NCBI GenBank assembly: GCA_016719635.1 | Contig: JADJYT010000003.1 | Coordinates: 406,852-470,851, forward strand | Reading direction: 5' to 3' | From: Sphingobacteriales bacterium | GTDB taxonomy: Bacteria; Bacteroidota; Bacteroidia; Chitinophagales; JADIYW01 | Length of the DNA stretch: 64,000 nt | The notes under the pieces: model-generated | Told to the model about the DNA's origin: nothing | The model's input: only the letters and a program-made list of their open reading frames with translations | The model's database searches: none | Program-made: the position numbers and the translations under genes | Shown: piece by piece, positions 25,867 to 35,741 of the stretch | Layout of the letters: each line of letters starts with the position of its first letter | Numbering within the stretch: the stretch's first letter is position 1

Positions 25867-27894
25867 CTAATAAGCTACACCTGCTTCCAGACTTTTGTCA
25901 CTCGCTGCATTATCACCGCTGATTACGACAGAATAATAATACGTAACACCTGCTTTCACGGTGGTATCTGTAAAAAATTCTTTAGATGCATCCACCGTGC
26001 CGATTTTTAATGCCTGCGCCTCATTCGCCGCCCGCCTGAAGATGATGTACTGCTTCACACCCGTTTGCTGAGATTTATCCCAATCCACTTCAATGCCTTT
26101 TGAAACCTTGCGGGCCGTAACGTTGGAAGGAGGCATGAAAGTTGCCGTTAAAGGCGAGAGCAGGATAGCATCCGTTGCAAAACTCTCATTCCCGAAAACA
26201 TCTGTAGCCGTGACACAGTAAGCACCGGCGGAAGCAGTAACATCAGTATATGTAGATACAGACAGAGGCTGTGTATTCATTTTTCGAAATCCGGCTTTGG
26301 ATAAATCTGCATTCGTATTGTCTTCTTTGGAGAATCCGGCCTTTCCTTCTTTTCTGTACACATTATACCCGGTAATAAATTTATCCAGCAGCATCACATC
26401 ATCCCAGCTGATGGTAGCGCGCTGCACCTCCGCATACCCTTTGATTCCCGTAGGTGTTCGCGGCAACTCTTTATTTTCCGGTTGATAAGAAACTCTGTTG
26501 GAATTTTCGCCGCTGATGTTATTATGATTGTATGCCTTTACTTCGTAGTAATACGTATTCCTGCCGTATAAAGTAGCAGTATCTAAAAATGCAGTATCTT
26601 TCACCAATAAAGATATTAGTTCCGGGCTTTCAGTTGTGGACGAACGGAAGATATAATACCCCGCTACATCCGCTTCTATATTTTTATTCCATTTGAGCAA
26701 TCTGCCTTTTGCCGAGCCGGTAATGGTCAGGTTTCTTGGCGCATCCGGCGGGATATTGTTTTGGCTATGTGTACCGGTTGCATTGTCGGATGGTGGAAGT
26801 TTCACACCTCTGATTGTAACTGCATAGACGCGGTAAAAATAGGATTGATTGGATCTGATTTTGGTATCCAAATAACTGCCGGCAACAGAAGGTATCGTAT
26901 CCACCACCACAAATGGCCCTACCGACTGGCTGCTTCTTTCTATCACCAGCCCGGAATAGATGGTTGAATTTGGCAATGCCGTCCAGGATAAAAATATCCC
27001 CTGTGCAGTGTCCTTCGCTTTCAGATGGCTGATTTGCTGCAAAGCGGAAAAATCAGCACCCACCACATTCACCGTATCGGAATTTGCTCCGGGAAGCAAG
27101 GCCATGGTGGTCGGCTGAATGAAATAATTATAGGAATATCCTTTCTTAATTTTCTCTTCCCATTTAAAGAGGACGGAATCCGCTTTAGGCTGGTTGATAT
27201 TGGCAAAGATTTTACCCGCTAATTCATATTTATTGGAATTACCAATACTGCGGAAAACATTGGCAAAAACGGCATCTGAAGCGGTTCTGGCAGGCAGGTA
27301 CCATTTCACGACTGTAAATGAATCCAACTCTGTCTTTGACAGAAAATTCGGCGCCGGAATTGATGCAGGAAGTCCCAGCCTGATGGATGTTTCTATCGGC
27401 TCTGCCATCTTACCATCCTTTTTAATATACCTCACCTGATATTTTACATCCGAAACCTTCATAGCTGCCACTTCTTTGTCTAAGAAATAGGCTCCCATCG
27501 CAACGCCGAGTTTTATATTCATGGCTAGCAATCCATAGTCGTTCAATTTCGGATGCGCCAGAACGTAATCCCATGCTTCCGCTTCATTTTTTAATTTTTT
27601 CCATTCTGCAATCGTTATCAGTGCATTGCCACCCAGTATGGATTTGAATTCAGCAGGCGAGGCCGCCGGTTTCAGCTTCCCGATTTCCTTAAAATCTTCA
27701 TTTCCGACAGCTCTGTAAATGATGGCACCGGCAATATTGTCGCCCATGATATCCGTTTGGGAAATCCGTTGATTTCCCAATAGTATATACACGCCATCCG
27801 GGCTCTCTTTCAGCATCAGCATGGCCGTCTTATCCTTTTGAGCCGCAAGAAATAAAGACCACACCATTAAGCAACCTGACAATAACTTTTTCAT
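25867..27894 (-). CDS. Exported protein with multiple fibronectin type III domains
   Basis: 675 residues from ATG at 27894; an in-frame ATG at 27918 would overlap the preceding gene by 7 bases. A signal peptide (MKKLLSGCLMVWSLFLAA) leads into a unique N-terminal region of about 280 residues, including an early segment with SPDGVYILLGNQRIS. At least four Fn3 modules follow; they show the W...Y.V.R pattern, for example G-R-L-L-K-W-N...Y-Y-I-F-R-S and A-T-I-S-W-D...Y-N-V-Y-R-K. There is no T9SS sorting domain and no membrane anchor at the C-terminus. It is the last gene of the barrel/giant/Fn3 operon, 17 bases after the giant gene, so it is probably a partner on the cell surface or in the periplasm. 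Confidence 0.8.
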   Translation of the reverse strand: MKKLLSGCLMVWSLFLAAQKDKTAMLMLKESPDGVYILLGNQRISQTDIMGDNIAGAIIYRAVGNEDFKEIGKLKPAASPAEFKSILGGNALITIAEWKKLKNEAEAWDYVLAHPKLNDYGLLAMNIKLGVAMGAYFLDKEVAAMKVSDVKYQVRYIKKDGKMAEPIETSIRLGLPASIPAPNFLSKTELDSFTVVKWYLPARTASDAVFANVFRSIGNSNKYELAGKIFANINQPKADSVLFKWEEKIKKGYSYNYFIQPTTMALLPGANSDTVNVVGADFSALQQISHLKAKDTAQGIFLSWTALPNSTIYSGLVIERSSQSVGPFVVVDTIPSVAGSYLDTKIRSNQSYFYRVYAVTIRGVKLPPSDNATGTHSQNNIPPDAPRNLTITGSAKGRLLKWNKNIEADVAGYYIFRSSTTESPELISLLVKDTAFLDTATLYGRNTYYYEVKAYNHNNISGENSNRVSYQPENKELPRTPTGIKGYAEVQRATISWDDVMLLDKFITGYNVYRKEGKAGFSKEDNTNADLSKAGFRKMNTQPLSVSTYTDVTASAGAYCVTATDVFGNESFATDAILLSPLTATFMPPSNVTARKVSKGIEVDWDKSQQTGVKQYIIFRRAANEAQALKIGTVDASKEFFTDTTVKAGVTYYYSVVISGDNAASDKSLEAGVAY

Positions 27895-27911
27895 TTGATA
27901 TCTTTTATTTT

Positions 27912-30900
27912 TTACCAATCTAATCCTAATTTAAATTTACCGGTTGCGGTACTGTAATCCACACTTACGCCCACACCAAAGCAAACTTTACCGCCGCAAG
28001 GGCACGGACAAATTTCACAACTGTCCCAGAAGCACGGATCAAAACAACAACCCCAGTTCAATCCGTTACCGCATGACGAAGATGAGCAACCTACCCATCC
28101 GTTAAAATCCGCATTGGCATTGCCGTTTATAAACCAGTTGCCTCCGCTGTATCCCGCGTTTAATCCATAATCCACTCCGAAATTAAATCCGCCCACTCCA
28201 ACATCAAAGAAATATATGGAACCACCGGAGCCCCAGCCGTTCTTGATACCCATTCCATAGGTGCCGCTTTTCAGATTGGAATGAAAATGCAAGTTCATGT
28301 CATTATAAGCATAACCGCATACCTTGGCAATGCCTACAACAGGATCATTGGCACATTTGGCATTTTCTTTCGTAATTCCCTGAAAAGAGGAACACGCAAA
28401 ATGCAGTCCGTAGATTCTGCCGCCGGAAACATATTCATCCGGCACGAAAGACAACTCGGCGGGAAACTCCGATTTCTTCGGCCCCCATCCACCTGCAATA
28501 TTGGTATAGCCTGTAAACAAGCCCAGCACATTTACGTTGTTGTAATAAGCAGCCAGCCAGTATTCATTTCCGGATTTTGCAGAAGCTGACAACGTGAACC
28601 CTGCATTACCGCTGATTCCCAGATTGGGGATCAAATTAAAATTCGCTCCGACATTCGCCTTTACATAAAATAATTTATCGGGAACATTCAGCTGAAACTC
28701 CGCTTTTCCAACTGTCATGGAGATGACCTTCGGATACCCTTCTCCGTAAAATACAGGGCCTTTGACCTGTACGGTAACACCCACTTTCAGCTTGTCCAGC
28801 GCCACCACACCGGATGTGCCCGGTGCCAGCACCACCCGTCCCGTTAAATGTACATCATAGACTGATGTTGCCGTATTCACTTCAAATCCACCTCCCGGAT
28901 TCTCCCAGGTAACCGGCCCCAATGGAATCGGAACGGGATTGGTAAAATCCGCTGCAATATTCATTCCACCGGACAGTTTGTAATATTTCAGGTACATTCC
29001 CAGTCCGCCAAACCCTGCGATTTCCAGCCCGCCCCCGCCTTCAAAACCGTTTTCCTTAAAACTGAATTTATCCAGTTTTATCGACCCGATTGGGCCGGCC
29101 GAAGCAGAAAAGCTGAGATCATCCACGGTGAAACTGCCTGGTTTATAATGGATAGAGGCTCCTGCCCCAAATCCCATACCCGGCAGAAACAGTTTAAAAC
29201 TGCCACCCACATCTATTTTCTTTTGAGAAGGATACAAACCTAATGCAGAGATCTTCAGATTCGCCACATCGGCAAAACCGACTTCAAAATTCGGTTTTAC
29301 GGTCAGTCCAAATTCACCATTGGTAGCAATAACAAAATTGTCAATCTCCACTTTCTTGGAAATATACTTCGGGAAACCTATGCTTCCGCCACCTGTAATC
29401 CTGTAGGCATCTTTTGACGGAATCTTGCTGAAAGAGAATGGCACGCCATCTACTCCTTTAAAGTTGATCACATTGAAAATATTTACGCCGGCTGAAGGGA
29501 TAAAGAAAGAACCTCCCGTAAAACTGCTCGCACTGATACCCAGATTTGCAAAGTCAAACTTGGCAATTTCAGAACCCGGAACAGGGATTTCTATGCCGCC
29601 GCCAAAGGTTAATCCATACTGGTTGATTTTTGCCGCATTGATTTTTAGTTTCCAGCCTAAAAGGGAGATTTCAGGATTAGGCGTTACGCTGATGGCGCAT
29701 TTCTGAATATTTCCGTTCGTATTAATCCGAAGTTCTTCGAGTTTCAATGTAGCAGACGACAATCCCGGAATATCCTTGAGGCTCAGGCTGCCGGCAAATG
29801 AAATGCCTTTATTATCGATTGTTGTATTGGTAAAATCCACCGCTAATTTGACGCCGTAAATATCCCATCCATCGCTCGGTCCTGACAGGCTGAATTTCGC
29901 AGCATCCAGCGGACTGGTCATGCTGGTAAATACAGGCACATCCGACAATTTGTTATTCAGCAATTTCAGCGGAACTGCCGGCCACTTCAATCCATAGCTC
30001 ATACCGAAACTTCCGGCTACATCTACTTTCAACTCCCCACCTATAACCCCTTTGGTTTTATCTCCACCAAACGATTTTACTACAATTCCCGCCGGGTTTT
30101 CCAACACCAGCTTTACGTAATCCCATAATTGGAGCGGAATCTGGGAACAGCTGGTCACCACCTCTTCGCTTTTCGGCACTATGATATCACCTTGTTTGAG
30201 AATGGTGATATTTTTAAACTCCAGTTTCTTAGATGCCGGAAATTTAAAAAATAAATTAGAAGGAATATTCTGGAAAGTTCCTGAAATAACGAATTCGTCC
30301 GGGTTGGACGTTGGTTCCGAATTATCGAGTGCAATTTCAAAACCCAGCAGCTTGGAGGCATTAAAGCCGGGATCTTTCAACTCAAAATCAATCGTATAAT
30401 TCTGTTTTTCAAAAGTCTTGGATGTGCTCGTGCCCACCATACCCGATTTTTTTGCTTTCAGAGTGTATTCTCCCACCGGCACAGAAAATGAATAGTTGCC
30501 GGAAGCATCGGAAGATGTTTTTATATAGGGTTTCCCGTCTACATATATTTCCGCATCTTTTACCACACTACCTTTAGAAGTTACCGTACCACTCACCACG
30601 GCACCGCCTTTCAGCATCACCGTTGACTCTGATGTATCCTTATTACCGGATACGGTTACTTCCGTGCTGACCGCAATATAATTTTTGTCTTTAGGCCCAT
30701 AGACCCAAATGGTGGGCGCACCCTGAGGAACATTACTGACTATCGCTACCCCATTTACATCGGTCGTGAACTTTCCATCGGTATCGGGCACTTCTACAGA
30801 CGCATCTTTTATCGGTTCGTTGTTATCGTTATCTTTCACCGTCACTTTCACGTAAAAGCGGCTCAGAAAAATGGTATCGAGTTGAATCGTGTTGATGATA

Positions 30901-33845
30901 TCAATCGGAAAAGCCGGTAAGGCATATCCGAAGTTTCCCATAATAAAATTCTGATGGGTTACAACATCCGATTTTTCTGAAGTCCCCGCAGGTGCAGCAT
31001 ATCCGAATGAATGCATAAGTGCCTGCTGGTTTGCCGGTTGTACGACCGGATTTGATTTGGAAGAAGTCGTTTTATTGAAAATATCCATCAGCTGACCCGT
31101 CATCTTTGAATAGTCCGGTGTATTTTTCGGGTCAATTACCATCTTATTATTCTTGGAAGGCGCTTTTATTTCAACTGCAATTTCCTTATCCCGGAAGCCG
31201 GGTTTTTTAACAACCAACACATATTTGCCCGCGCGGTTGGAAGTGATAAACTGCCCCTGTTCATTGGTGTAAAACGCATTGCCGCCTGATTTCCAGCGTA
31301 ACTCGGCTCCGTTGATGACCGGCCCTTTTACTTCCGCCACCACGCCTGCAACCGGTATCATCTGTGCATGTACATAGATGGGATCTTTTTTTATTGTAAT
31401 GCCATCAGACGTAAGGAATACAGGTTCCGGGTCTTTATAAGTGGTGATGCCATCTCCTTTCACTACCAACTGATACGGTTCATTGCTCTTTTTAATATTG
31501 GTAATGGAAAATTTGCCATCTTCTTTGGATACGGCAGTGTAGACATCTTTACCATCTTTAGACGTCAATGTTATCAGTGCATCTTTCAGCGGAATTTCAT
31601 TTTCTTTTGCCACAATCCGTCCTACCACTTTAGGCGGTTCCGGTATCAGGAAATACGTCGCATCCAGCTGCATGATACCGTTATCCTTTACATAAGAACT
31701 CAGAGAAGCACCTCCGAAATTCAGCGTATGGTACGGCCAGAATTCCAGGGTAGTATGGAATGGTTTATAGCCTTCGGCTTTTATCACCAATTCGTATTTT
31801 TCATCATTGCCATTGGATTCAAATAATCTCGGGAAAGTGCACTTGCCCGTTGAGCAGGAGCTGACAGGAACGCTGTTATCAATCAGCAAATAGAAATTCA
31901 ATCCCTGATAGGCGGGATAAGCGGATGAGGCACTTTCCTCTTCCGTATTTTCAGATGGTTTGTCTTCCGGCACTTTTCCGTTTATCACATCCAGGAACCT
32001 GTTTCCTTCCGGATTCAGATAAGGTTTGGGTGAATAAATATCCTGTGAACGCCTGACCTGCATTTCCGCTTTTTCAAGAGGTTTGCCTTCCATTCCAATA
32101 GCTTTTAACGTCAGCCGATAGGTGTTTGCCAATCCCAAAACCGTTCCCACATCATACGTTCCGGTTTTATCATCATTGAAAGGAATCGGGATAACCGGAA
32201 AATCAAACTGCGGATTATCTATCCAGACTTCCACATCATAAAAAGACATCTCGATATCCGGAATGGTGAAACTCACTGAAAAATTCCCGTCTTTGTCGGT
32301 AGTGGCTGTTCCAATATAGATGTCATTCGGAGGTAATTTGATACCGCTGCCGGAACTTCCGTTTATATCCGGAATTTTCATTCCTTTATTCTTTACATAG
32401 GCTTCCATAATCTCCTGTTTAATCCAGAGTGATACTTTCACTTTTGTGTTGGCCAGGGGGAATTTGTGGACACCGGCATTTGATGCAATCTTTTCCGTTA
32501 CTTTCTGATAGATGGATTTACTCTGTTCGCTTGTAAGGTCAAAATTCTGAAACAATCCCGGACTGGAAGAAACAGACATATTCCCAAGAGAAGGGCTGGT
32601 ATTGACGTAATTAACATTTGCATCTAATGGTTTATTTTCTGAAGAAGCGGATGATGAATTTCCATATGCCTGCAGAAACGCATTGACATTGCTGACCGCA
32701 TTAAAATCGTTTACTTTTGTGCTGCCGGATGAAACCGGTGAAAAAGCCAGAGCCTCGGGTTCTTTCGATTCTTCCGTTTTCTTAAAAGCATAAATCAACC
32801 GGCCTTTTATAGTATTGACCGGTATGGGCTGAAAAATTTTCGTTTCGTCAAACGTTATGTTAGTCGATATTTTGGGATTTTTAGGTATGGTAGATTTACC
32901 GGGACTTTCCGCCGTTGGGGGTACAGTAACCGGAGAAACACAAGTGAACATACAGGCATCGCTGACTCCAAAATTCTGGTATTGCTTTGGATTGTTTTTT
33001 ACACTGATGGTATAGGCGTATTTTGTATTTAATTTGAATGGCGGTTCTGCCGGCCCATAAACATAGGACGTGCCAAAAATTGTCTTTTCAAAAAATGGCG
33101 GTGTCGTGGCGGAGCGCATCGCTTCATTGGCTGATTTCTTTCCAACCACTTCTATGATCTTCAAAACATATTCCTGCAAACCGGGAAAATCGTTGTTCAC
33201 ATTTAACTGATTCGCAGAACTCGGGTCCATCCAGGTGAATACGACATTTTGAGGCACTGTCAGCAATACATCGGAATTGCAAAGCGGCAGGATGGTGCGC
33301 GGGGACTCATTCAGCGACCTGTTGAATCCGGCCGGGTTGCCTACCACCATTGTTGCACAACCATTCGGAGCGGGATTGGATACTTTTACAGAAGCGGCTG
33401 TCCCGCTCCAGGCTTCAAAACACATGGAATAGGTACCAGCCGGAATGGTACCATTAGCCATAAAAGCCGCCAGCTGATCTCTGTCCATTCCTGATACCGT
33501 CAGCTTATTTCTGTCAAACAACTGAGACAACTGCAGCGAACTCAATGTAGTGGGTGTAAAAGGAACCAACGTAGATGAAGTATACAAGAAAGCATTGTTT
33601 ATACTTTTTATCGTTATTCCATTATTTCCAGTAATAACCACCTGCGGATAGATCATATAGGTATTGGTCGTGGACATCATCATCACATTGGCCTTGGCAA
33701 CATTCGCATAATCATCTATATCGCTGGAAAAAGGAGGTGTAACGATACTCGTTACATTGACCTGCGCGAATATTTGGGTACTGCCTGCGCACATAAGCAG
33801 AATCCCTGCTGTAATCTTTGCAATACCTGAAATAATCTTTCTCAT
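27912..33845 (-). CDS. Giant exported surface protein (1977 aa), TANFOR-like N-terminus and carboxypeptidase-regulatory-like repeats
   Basis: The signal peptide ends T-Q-I-F-A-Q. Residues 27-300 match an N-terminal region I recall from Bacteroidota proteins called TANFOR-domain proteins: an S-I-V-T-P-P-F-S-S opening, ITGNNGITIKS, IPAGTYSMCFEAW, then PQNVVFTWMDPS and FEKTIFGTSYVYGPAEP. The middle (about 480-1170) holds several carboxypeptidase-regulatory-like beta modules, e.g. GRIVAKENEIPLKDALITLT and GTVTSKGSVVKDAEIYVDGK. From about 1250 to 1900 there are long, glycine-rich, alternating beta stretches. Residues 1920-1955 carry ten cysteines, and the chain ends in Trp. It lies 11 bases after the barrel gene. 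No enzyme motif was seen; a structural or secreted-substrate role is inferred. Confidence 0.82.
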   Translation of the reverse strand: MRKIISGIAKITAGILLMCAGSTQIFAQVNVTSIVTPPFSSDIDDYANVAKANVMMMSTTNTYMIYPQVVITGNNGITIKSINNAFLYTSSTLVPFTPTTLSSLQLSQLFDRNKLTVSGMDRDQLAAFMANGTIPAGTYSMCFEAWSGTAASVKVSNPAPNGCATMVVGNPAGFNRSLNESPRTILPLCNSDVLLTVPQNVVFTWMDPSSANQLNVNNDFPGLQEYVLKIIEVVGKKSANEAMRSATTPPFFEKTIFGTSYVYGPAEPPFKLNTKYAYTISVKNNPKQYQNFGVSDACMFTCVSPVTVPPTAESPGKSTIPKNPKISTNITFDETKIFQPIPVNTIKGRLIYAFKKTEESKEPEALAFSPVSSGSTKVNDFNAVSNVNAFLQAYGNSSSASSENKPLDANVNYVNTSPSLGNMSVSSSPGLFQNFDLTSEQSKSIYQKVTEKIASNAGVHKFPLANTKVKVSLWIKQEIMEAYVKNKGMKIPDINGSSGSGIKLPPNDIYIGTATTDKDGNFSVSFTIPDIEMSFYDVEVWIDNPQFDFPVIPIPFNDDKTGTYDVGTVLGLANTYRLTLKAIGMEGKPLEKAEMQVRRSQDIYSPKPYLNPEGNRFLDVINGKVPEDKPSENTEEESASSAYPAYQGLNFYLLIDNSVPVSSCSTGKCTFPRLFESNGNDEKYELVIKAEGYKPFHTTLEFWPYHTLNFGGASLSSYVKDNGIMQLDATYFLIPEPPKVVGRIVAKENEIPLKDALITLTSKDGKDVYTAVSKEDGKFSITNIKKSNEPYQLVVKGDGITTYKDPEPVFLTSDGITIKKDPIYVHAQMIPVAGVVAEVKGPVINGAELRWKSGGNAFYTNEQGQFITSNRAGKYVLVVKKPGFRDKEIAVEIKAPSKNNKMVIDPKNTPDYSKMTGQLMDIFNKTTSSKSNPVVQPANQQALMHSFGYAAPAGTSEKSDVVTHQNFIMGNFGYALPAFPIDIINTIQLDTIFLSRFYVKVTVKDNDNNEPIKDASVEVPDTDGKFTTDVNGVAIVSNVPQGAPTIWVYGPKDKNYIAVSTEVTVSGNKDTSESTVMLKGGAVVSGTVTSKGSVVKDAEIYVDGKPYIKTSSDASGNYSFSVPVGEYTLKAKKSGMVGTSTSKTFEKQNYTIDFELKDPGFNASKLLGFEIALDNSEPTSNPDEFVISGTFQNIPSNLFFKFPASKKLEFKNITILKQGDIIVPKSEEVVTSCSQIPLQLWDYVKLVLENPAGIVVKSFGGDKTKGVIGGELKVDVAGSFGMSYGLKWPAVPLKLLNNKLSDVPVFTSMTSPLDAAKFSLSGPSDGWDIYGVKLAVDFTNTTIDNKGISFAGSLSLKDIPGLSSATLKLEELRINTNGNIQKCAISVTPNPEISLLGWKLKINAAKINQYGLTFGGGIEIPVPGSEIAKFDFANLGISASSFTGGSFFIPSAGVNIFNVINFKGVDGVPFSFSKIPSKDAYRITGGGSIGFPKYISKKVEIDNFVIATNGEFGLTVKPNFEVGFADVANLKISALGLYPSQKKIDVGGSFKLFLPGMGFGAGASIHYKPGSFTVDDLSFSASAGPIGSIKLDKFSFKENGFEGGGGLEIAGFGGLGMYLKYYKLSGGMNIAADFTNPVPIPLGPVTWENPGGGFEVNTATSVYDVHLTGRVVLAPGTSGVVALDKLKVGVTVQVKGPVFYGEGYPKVISMTVGKAEFQLNVPDKLFYVKANVGANFNLIPNLGISGNAGFTLSASAKSGNEYWLAAYYNNVNVLGLFTGYTNIAGGWGPKKSEFPAELSFVPDEYVSGGRIYGLHFACSSFQGITKENAKCANDPVVGIAKVCGYAYNDMNLHFHSNLKSGTYGMGIKNGWGSGGSIYFFDVGVGGFNFGVDYGLNAGYSGGNWFINGNANADFNGWVGCSSSSCGNGLNWGCCFDPCFWDSCEICPCPCGGKVCFGVGVSVDYSTATGKFKLGLDW

Positions 33846-33856
33846 AGTTTTCTGTT

Positions 33857-35635
33857 TTAAAATGAATATAAATATCCGAATGTGCCTCTCAGCTCGACAA
33901 AACTCGGAGCGGTCGCCACACCCGAGCGGTTATAGACCAGACCGTTGTTGAGATAGATCCGATGATGTTTTTCCGGGGAATAGCTGGCATTTAAATTAAA
34001 ATTCAATACAGTTGCCATCTTGCTGTATGTAACCGCCACCGCATCGCTGATGGTAACTTTATTTTTTGCAAACGATTCGCTGGTGGTCACACTCACCCCG
34101 TAACTTGAAACCGCAGTGAATTTATTTTTGACAAACGTATTGTATACACTGCCGGTCAGGCTGAAATATTTCAAAGGCAGGTTAAGGGTGTAAGACAGGT
34201 TGATGACGTTATTGAAAAATTTAGTATTGTCTTTAGTGTTCTTATTCAAATCGGTCAACAGGTTTGCCACTTCGCTGAGCATCAGCATATGGGTATTCGG
34301 CCCTTTAATAATCAGGTATCTTGGAATAACGATAAACGTATGATTCATCTGATTCATCATCAAATCATTAAACGGAGACATCTTAATACTATCGGTCAAT
34401 CCTTTTTGTTTTGTATATGCCAACACATACTGCGCAGAGATACCGAATTTCATATCATTAAAATCATATCCGGTTTGTATGATGGCCCTTACCGTGGAAA
34501 ATGGTTTTTTCCTGTTCAGGTTATCATCTGAAACCTGCATATTAATATTCAGTCTTGCTTTTTGATTTTGCAAGGGTATTACCTGCCGTACGTGCACATC
34601 ATAATAATTGGTTTGCAGAAAATAAGCCCCGAAGGTGTTGAAGTTTTGCGTCAGCAGTTTAAAGCCGGCATTCGTACTCCAGCCGTCTTTTTGAAAACTG
34701 AGCTCGGCATTCGCAGAGTGCCCGCCGATGGCAGATTTATTGGGCTTCATCAGAATACCTGCAATCTTTGGATACGAAGCATCCGCCGAATCCTTGCTCT
34801 TGGGAAGTGTTCTGTCCACATTGGTGGTACTCAGTGCATACTCAGCCTTCAACGTAACATACTTTCCGATCTTGTTGGAGGTAATGATATTAAAGACGGC
34901 ATTTTCAGACTTTGGCAGTAATGATTTTGATCCGTCGTCATTAGAAAAGAACAACGAATCTTTCGCCTTATCCCATGCTCTGAAATAAATCAGGTCCACA
35001 TAATTATTGGCAGTACCCGCACCCAGTTTAATGGCCAATCCCAAACGTTTGTACGAAGGGACAAATGTCTGTAAATGCAGGCTGTCTATTTTAGCCGTAT
35101 CTGCAATGGTCGCTCTGGTTAATCGTCCGAATAAGATTCCACCTCTGAAATAGGATGGATTTACCTCTGCCCCAATCATCAGCATATTGTGCCCCGCCAT
35201 GGAATTTTCACTCCAGCTGATATTTCGAAAACCTCCATGAACGGTCAGCCATTTATACCTGGGACTGATGCCGAATTGACTGAAGGGCTGATTGAATTTC
35301 CGGTCCTGTTCACTGAATACAAATGAAAAAGGCAGTTCAATGATATCCTTATACCGGAAGGTGATGTCGCCGGTAAACTGATAGGTAAAAGGCTGCATTC
35401 TTTTGGGAATTCCCGACACATAACTATACCCAAGCTGAAAGCCCGCTGAACCACTGATAAAGAATCCCTTTTGATTCATCTTCTCCATCAGCGTCTGTTT
35501 CTTTGGCGGTGTTTCCGGCAAATTAGGCTGTGTCACAGGCTCATTGGAAACAAGAGAGGTATCCTGAGCTAAAGCATAATTAAAAAGAAATACCAGAAGT
35601 ATTATAATCCAAGTCGATGGTTTTATGGTATACAT
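33857..35635 (-). CDS. Outer-membrane beta-barrel protein
   Basis: 592 residues with a signal peptide (MYTIKPSTWIIILLVFLF, cleavage after A-L-A-Q) and a short proline-rich linker, then alternating amphipathic strands to the end. Examples are FFISGSAGFQLGYSYVSG and GDITFRYKDIIELPFSFVF. The final residues G-Y-L-Y-S-F end in an aromatic, the usual signal for insertion by the Bam machinery. No TonB-dependent plug or T9SS domain was found. It is the first gene of a three-gene operon with the giant protein and the Fn3 protein, so a role as their outer-membrane anchor or export partner is plausible but unproven. Confidence 0.8.
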   Translation of the reverse strand: MYTIKPSTWIIILLVFLFNYALAQDTSLVSNEPVTQPNLPETPPKKQTLMEKMNQKGFFISGSAGFQLGYSYVSGIPKRMQPFTYQFTGDITFRYKDIIELPFSFVFSEQDRKFNQPFSQFGISPRYKWLTVHGGFRNISWSENSMAGHNMLMIGAEVNPSYFRGGILFGRLTRATIADTAKIDSLHLQTFVPSYKRLGLAIKLGAGTANNYVDLIYFRAWDKAKDSLFFSNDDGSKSLLPKSENAVFNIITSNKIGKYVTLKAEYALSTTNVDRTLPKSKDSADASYPKIAGILMKPNKSAIGGHSANAELSFQKDGWSTNAGFKLLTQNFNTFGAYFLQTNYYDVHVRQVIPLQNQKARLNINMQVSDDNLNRKKPFSTVRAIIQTGYDFNDMKFGISAQYVLAYTKQKGLTDSIKMSPFNDLMMNQMNHTFIVIPRYLIIKGPNTHMLMLSEVANLLTDLNKNTKDNTKFFNNVINLSYTLNLPLKYFSLTGSVYNTFVKNKFTAVSSYGVSVTTSESFAKNKVTISDAVAVTYSKMATVLNFNLNASYSPEKHHRIYLNNGLVYNRSGVATAPSFVELRGTFGYLYSF

Positions 35636-35661
35636 GAATGCAATTGCCGAAATAGCTAAAA

Positions 35662-35691
35662 CAATTTAACGTTTTAATCTGAAGAAAGCAA
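35662..35691 (-). promoter_or_regulatory. Candidate promoter of the barrel/giant/Fn3 operon
   Basis: On the minus strand a TTG (35689-35691), a 20-base spacer and TAAATTG (35662-35668) approximate the Bacteroidota promoter, about 27 bases before the start at 35635. The -7 box lacks one T of the consensus. Confidence 0.32.
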
Positions 35692-35741
35692 CGATTTTAA
35701 AGTTATGTGGATTAAAATAGAAAAAATCACTAAAATTGTGG

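Noticed and set aside
31368..31826. A 152-codon open frame antisense to the giant protein gene
   Set aside because: No start context or family signal, and it is entirely inside a continuous 1977-codon gene.
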